Source: Penium margaritaceum
Taxonomy: Eukaryota > Streptophyta > Zygnematophyceae > Desmidiales > Peniaceae
DNA: 34,425 nt
Assembly: GCA_023375785.1 (NCBI GenBank)
Contig: SZWC01000535.1
Location: 56,508-90,932 of the forward strand
Reading direction: 5' to 3'
The notes beneath the pieces are model-generated. The model made no database searches, was not told where the DNA came from, and saw nothing but the letters and a program-made list of their open reading frames with translations. Both the position numbers and the translations under genes were made by a program. Of this stretch, positions 31,656-34,425 are shown piece after piece (positions within the stretch are counted from its first letter, which is position 1; each line of letters opens with the position of its first letter).

Positions 31656-33135
31656 CTGCATGGGACACAAGACAAAGGGACGAGAGCAGCACGTCGTGTC
31701 TTTATTGTGAGAGACATTGCGAAGGTGACAGTGAGGGTGGTTGAGAGCGTGTCTAGGTGGTCCTGCTGTTCCTGTCCTCAGCCTCCTCCTTCTCCTCCTG
31801 TCACTCTCCCCACCCCCCTCTCCCTCTCTCCCTCGCTCCCCCACTCACTCCCTCCCTCCCTCCTCCTCCTCCTCCTCCTCCTCCTCCTCCTCACTTTGTG
31901 CACCCTTCCTCCTAGTAGTACTGCTGCTGCTGCACCTTCACGTTCTGCTTCTGTTCCTGCTCCTCCAGTCGCTCCTTCTGTCCAACTTTACAGAAACAAA
32001 GGAACATAGAGGGGAAAGTGGGCAGGAGCCCCTGAGGAAGAGACGTTTGACAGGGAAATGGGGTGCAAAAGAGGCACACCCGAGGTGGAACAAAAAGATG
32101 GACGAGAGGGGAGGAGGGAGGGAGGGTAGGAGGTGAATGAGGGGTAGGGAGGACAGGGTTGGGTGAATGATGATTGAAGGAAACAAGAAGCGGAAGAAAG
32201 GGTGAGAAAGAGGTGGAAGACATGCAGGAGGAGGAGGAGGAGGAGGAGGAGGAGGAGGAGGGGAAAGAGGAGGACGACAACGGCGACCACGACAGCGACC
32301 ACGACGACAACCACGGCGGCAACCACGACAACGACCACGACGATGATGCTGGCGACGACGAGGAGGATGACGAGGAGGAGGAGGACGATGACGACAACGA
32401 CGACAATGACGATGACGACAACACGGCGGCGACAACGACGACAACCATGACGACGACGACGACGACGACGACCACGGCGACCACGACCACAACGACGACG
32501 GTGGCGGCGACAATGATGGTGACAACCACGACAACGGCGATGACAGCAACACCGAAGATGACAACGACAACAATGATGCCAGAGGCGACAATGGCGGAGA
32601 TGACGACGAATGACGACGAACGAGGATGATGACAATGATGATGACGACGACGAGACGACGAAGCCGAAGCCAATGCCGACGACGAAATGGACAACAAGGA
32701 AAGGGACAATGATGACGAGAGCCAATGACGCTGCCGATGTCGATGACGACGACGACGACGAAACGACGACGACACCAGCGACGATGACAATGACGATGAC
32801 GACAACGACGATGAGGAAAAAAAACGACGACGGTTATGAGGACAATAACGACTACGACGAAGACGATGTCGACGACGACAACGGGGACAACGCCAACGAC
32901 ATCGGCAACGACAACGACGACAATGACAATGACGACGGCGACGATGGCGACTACGATGACAATGAAGACTATGGCGACAGCGATGACGACACCAACGAGG
33001 ATGGCAACGACGAAGACAATGGCGACGACGACAACGACGACGAAGACAATGGCGACGACGACAACGACGACGAAGATGACGGCAATGACGCCGACAACGA
33101 CGACGACGACCACGACGACGACGACGACGACGACC

Positions 33136-33170
<35 letters not shown>

Positions 33171-33287
33171 AACAACAATGACAATGACAACGATGACGAT
33201 GATGACAACAACGACAACCAAGGCAATGTCGAGGAGGACATGGTGATGATGGTGGTGGTGAGGAAGGAGAAAGATAGAGGTACTCAC
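31656..33287 (-). other. Intron of the cysteine-rich gene, with a (GAC)n tract
   Basis: GTGAGTACC donor at 33287 and CCCATGCAG acceptor at 31656. It holds a CTCC-rich run (about 31780-31895) and about 1 kb of GAC/GAT-type trinucleotide repeat (32225-33240). The open frames of up to 551 residues here come from the repeats. Confidence 0.7.
32225..33240. repeat. Interrupted (GAC)n/(GTC)n trinucleotide tract, about 1 kb
   Basis: Runs of GAC with GAT, AAC, CAC and GGC variants. Variation hits first, second and third positions alike, which argues against a protein-coding constraint. The plus frame reads Asp/Asn-rich, other frames Thr-, Val- or Ser-rich. Confidence 0.9.
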
Positions 33288-33445
33288 GAGCAATTTCGCA
33301 GATGTCAGTGCAGGCTCCAGCGCGGCAGTAGCCCTCGCCTGATGGGCTGTCTTTGCACGGCGACCCCTCCTTGCTATAGCACCACGGCACGCACTGGCCC
33401 ATCCCCAGTGCAGAGCACACACAGCCGTCCTTGCTCTTGGGCGAC
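33288..33445 (-). CDS. Cysteine-rich modular protein, upstream exon
   Basis: Encodes SPKSKDGCVCSALGMGQC, then VPWC, a G-S-P-C segment and CRAGACTDIC, followed by EIA and donor CTC|GTGAGTACC. The exon ends with one base of a codon that the next exon completes (C+CC, Pro), giving CEIAPTGTVCKTC in frame. The 5' edge at 33445 (GGTTCAG|GTCGCC) is the best acceptor but has a weak pyrimidine tract; the frame stays open to about 33567, so the exon could be longer. The signal peptide and start codon must be farther upstream, possibly outside the window. Confidence 0.65.
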
Positions 33446-34140
33446 CTGAACCGGAGCACCACAACAGCTCGGCAGGAAGAGGAAGTTAGAGGCATCCGGA
33501 GGGCCACAATCGAGTTTGGACACAATGCGGGCACGTGCTTTCCAGATTTGCAGACGGCGTTCAACATGCCGACGAACTACCGCCAGGCCAGAGACGCGGC
33601 AAGGCTAGCGCTCATGCTTTCAGCAGTGGAAGCTGGCCCACAACTTCCGCGCCTCAGCTGTTGGCAAGCCCACCTCACACTCTCACTCACTCACATGGCA
33701 GCACACGTTATGCTTCCTTCCCCTCGCAAGTCACTTCACTTCGTTTTCCATTGACGGAAAGAGCCGACTGTCACAGAGGGTGTCTTCCACCCACTCCTGC
33801 GGGGCAATCCCTGTTCCTATTTCAACAATTGCTGCAGCGCCAGATGTAGCAGTTGCAGTCATTGCATACGCTGCTGCAGCAGCAGCTGCAGTCACCACAG
33901 TTGCTGCAACTGCACCAGCACTGCAGCAGCACAAGGCTGCAATCTGTGGGCAGCCGCCTTGGCATCCAATGACTGCGCAGCTTCAACTTAACCGCCAAAG
34001 CCGGCAACAGAAAACTGTACCACATAATCTAGATCAAAAGTCCATGCACATGCTCCATCAAAACGCTGTCGTTACTGCCATCAGTACCATCAGTTCCATT
34101 CAATCACTGCTATTGCGACCGTCACTGCGACCGCAATTGT
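33446..34140. other. Upstream region with CTG/CAG low complexity
   Basis: 33820-33930 is rich in TGCAGCAG/CTGCAG. Reading frames here are Ala-rich (plus) or Cys/Ser-rich (minus) because of the trinucleotides. No first exon for the cysteine-rich gene can be assigned. Confidence 0.4.
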
Positions 34141-34260
34141 CACTGCCACAGCAACCACCACTGTCACTTTAACTGCCACAGCAACCACCACTGCCACTGT
34201 AACTGCCACAGCAACCACCACTGCCACTGTAACTGCCACAGCTACCACCACTGCCACTGC
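34141..34260. repeat. 30-bp tandem repeat, four copies
   Basis: Four consecutive 30-base units, mostly AACTGCCACAGCAACCACCA followed by CTGCCACTGT, starting at 34141, 34171, 34201 and 34231. Confidence 0.9.
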
Positions 34261-34344
34261 GATTACCACTGCCACTGCAACTGTCGCTGCCGCAGCTACA
34301 GCCACTACCACCAAGTGCCACTGTCACCACAACTGTCACTGTCG

Positions 34345-34425
34345 ACACTGTCAACACTGTCAACACTGTCAACACTGTCAACACTGTCAACACTGTCAAC
34401 ACTGTCAACACTGTCAACACTGTCA
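34345..34425. repeat. 9-bp tandem repeat ACACTGTCA, nine copies
   Basis: Nine perfect copies run to the end of the window, so the array continues beyond it. Confidence 0.97.

Noticed and set aside
31656..31692. ATG at 31692 as the start of the cysteine-rich protein, with a Leu-rich signal-like stretch
   Set aside because: The stretch is the end of an intron (TCCCATGCAG acceptor), and the upstream exon joins in phase at 31655.
31912..33567. Open frames of 551 and 508 residues (minus) and 279 residues (plus, Asp/Asn-rich)
   Set aside because: They are produced by the GAC/GTC and CTCC simple repeats in an intron of the cysteine-rich gene. Base changes show no codon-position bias, and several frames on both strands are open at once. 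Only the small cysteine-rich exon at 33288-33445 within this span is kept.
33822..34025. Short minus-strand frame with many Cys (CWCSCSNCGDCSCCC)
   Set aside because: It looked like a further exon of the cysteine-rich gene, but the cysteines come from TGC in CAG/CTG low-complexity sequence and the spacing does not match the CxC module.
34141..34425. Regular repeats resembling a CRISPR array
   Set aside because: The 30-bp and 9-bp units are head-to-tail with no unique spacers, in a eukaryotic context.

Overview
The window is repeat-dominated nuclear DNA from a eukaryote with a large, transposon-rich genome. Genes have GT-AG introns. The elements are Ty1/copia retrotransposons, a Mutator-like (MULE) transposase with a SWIM zinc finger, and LTR elements primed by initiator-Met tRNA. 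This mix is most familiar from the plant lineage, and a streptophyte alga would fit, but nothing seen fixes the species. There are no operons, tRNAs, rRNAs or CRISPR arrays.

Layout. 1-3108: 3' part of a plus-strand copia element (pol and one LTR). 3318-6340: decayed MULE transposase, followed by a weak reading frame to 7094. 7683-8423 (minus): decayed gene of unknown function with an internally duplicated domain, convergent with the transposase. 9204-10647 and 19314-20300: one hairpin-rich tandem repeat family, interrupted at 10653-19313 by an old solo LTR that itself contains a nearly complete minus-strand copia element (11465-19289: LTRs, PBS, gag, pol). 20412-28162: an LTR element with both LTRs, a 5-bp target duplication, PBS and polypurine tract but no recognisable protein, carrying a GC-rich minisatellite (with a 374-base N gap) and an unusual number of short perfect hairpins. 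29289-33445 (minus): three exons of a cysteine-rich, probably extracellular protein whose splice phases fit exactly; it is the only gene here that looks intact. Its introns hold long simple repeats. 33446-34425: low-complexity and tandem repeats.

Two cross-cutting observations. First, each of the four isolated single N bases (4448, 6704, 9764, 15747) sits between two near-identical copies of the same sequence, so these duplications are almost certainly unmerged contig overlaps. Second, the in-frame stops in the transposon genes are mostly TAG/TAA. Wherever a second copy in the window allows a check, the original codon is CAG or CAA. This suggests C-to-T decay of methylated transposons, though reassignment of TAR codons to glutamine should be tested.

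The genes do not form a pathway. The story is one host gene beside a stack of nested, decaying mobile elements.
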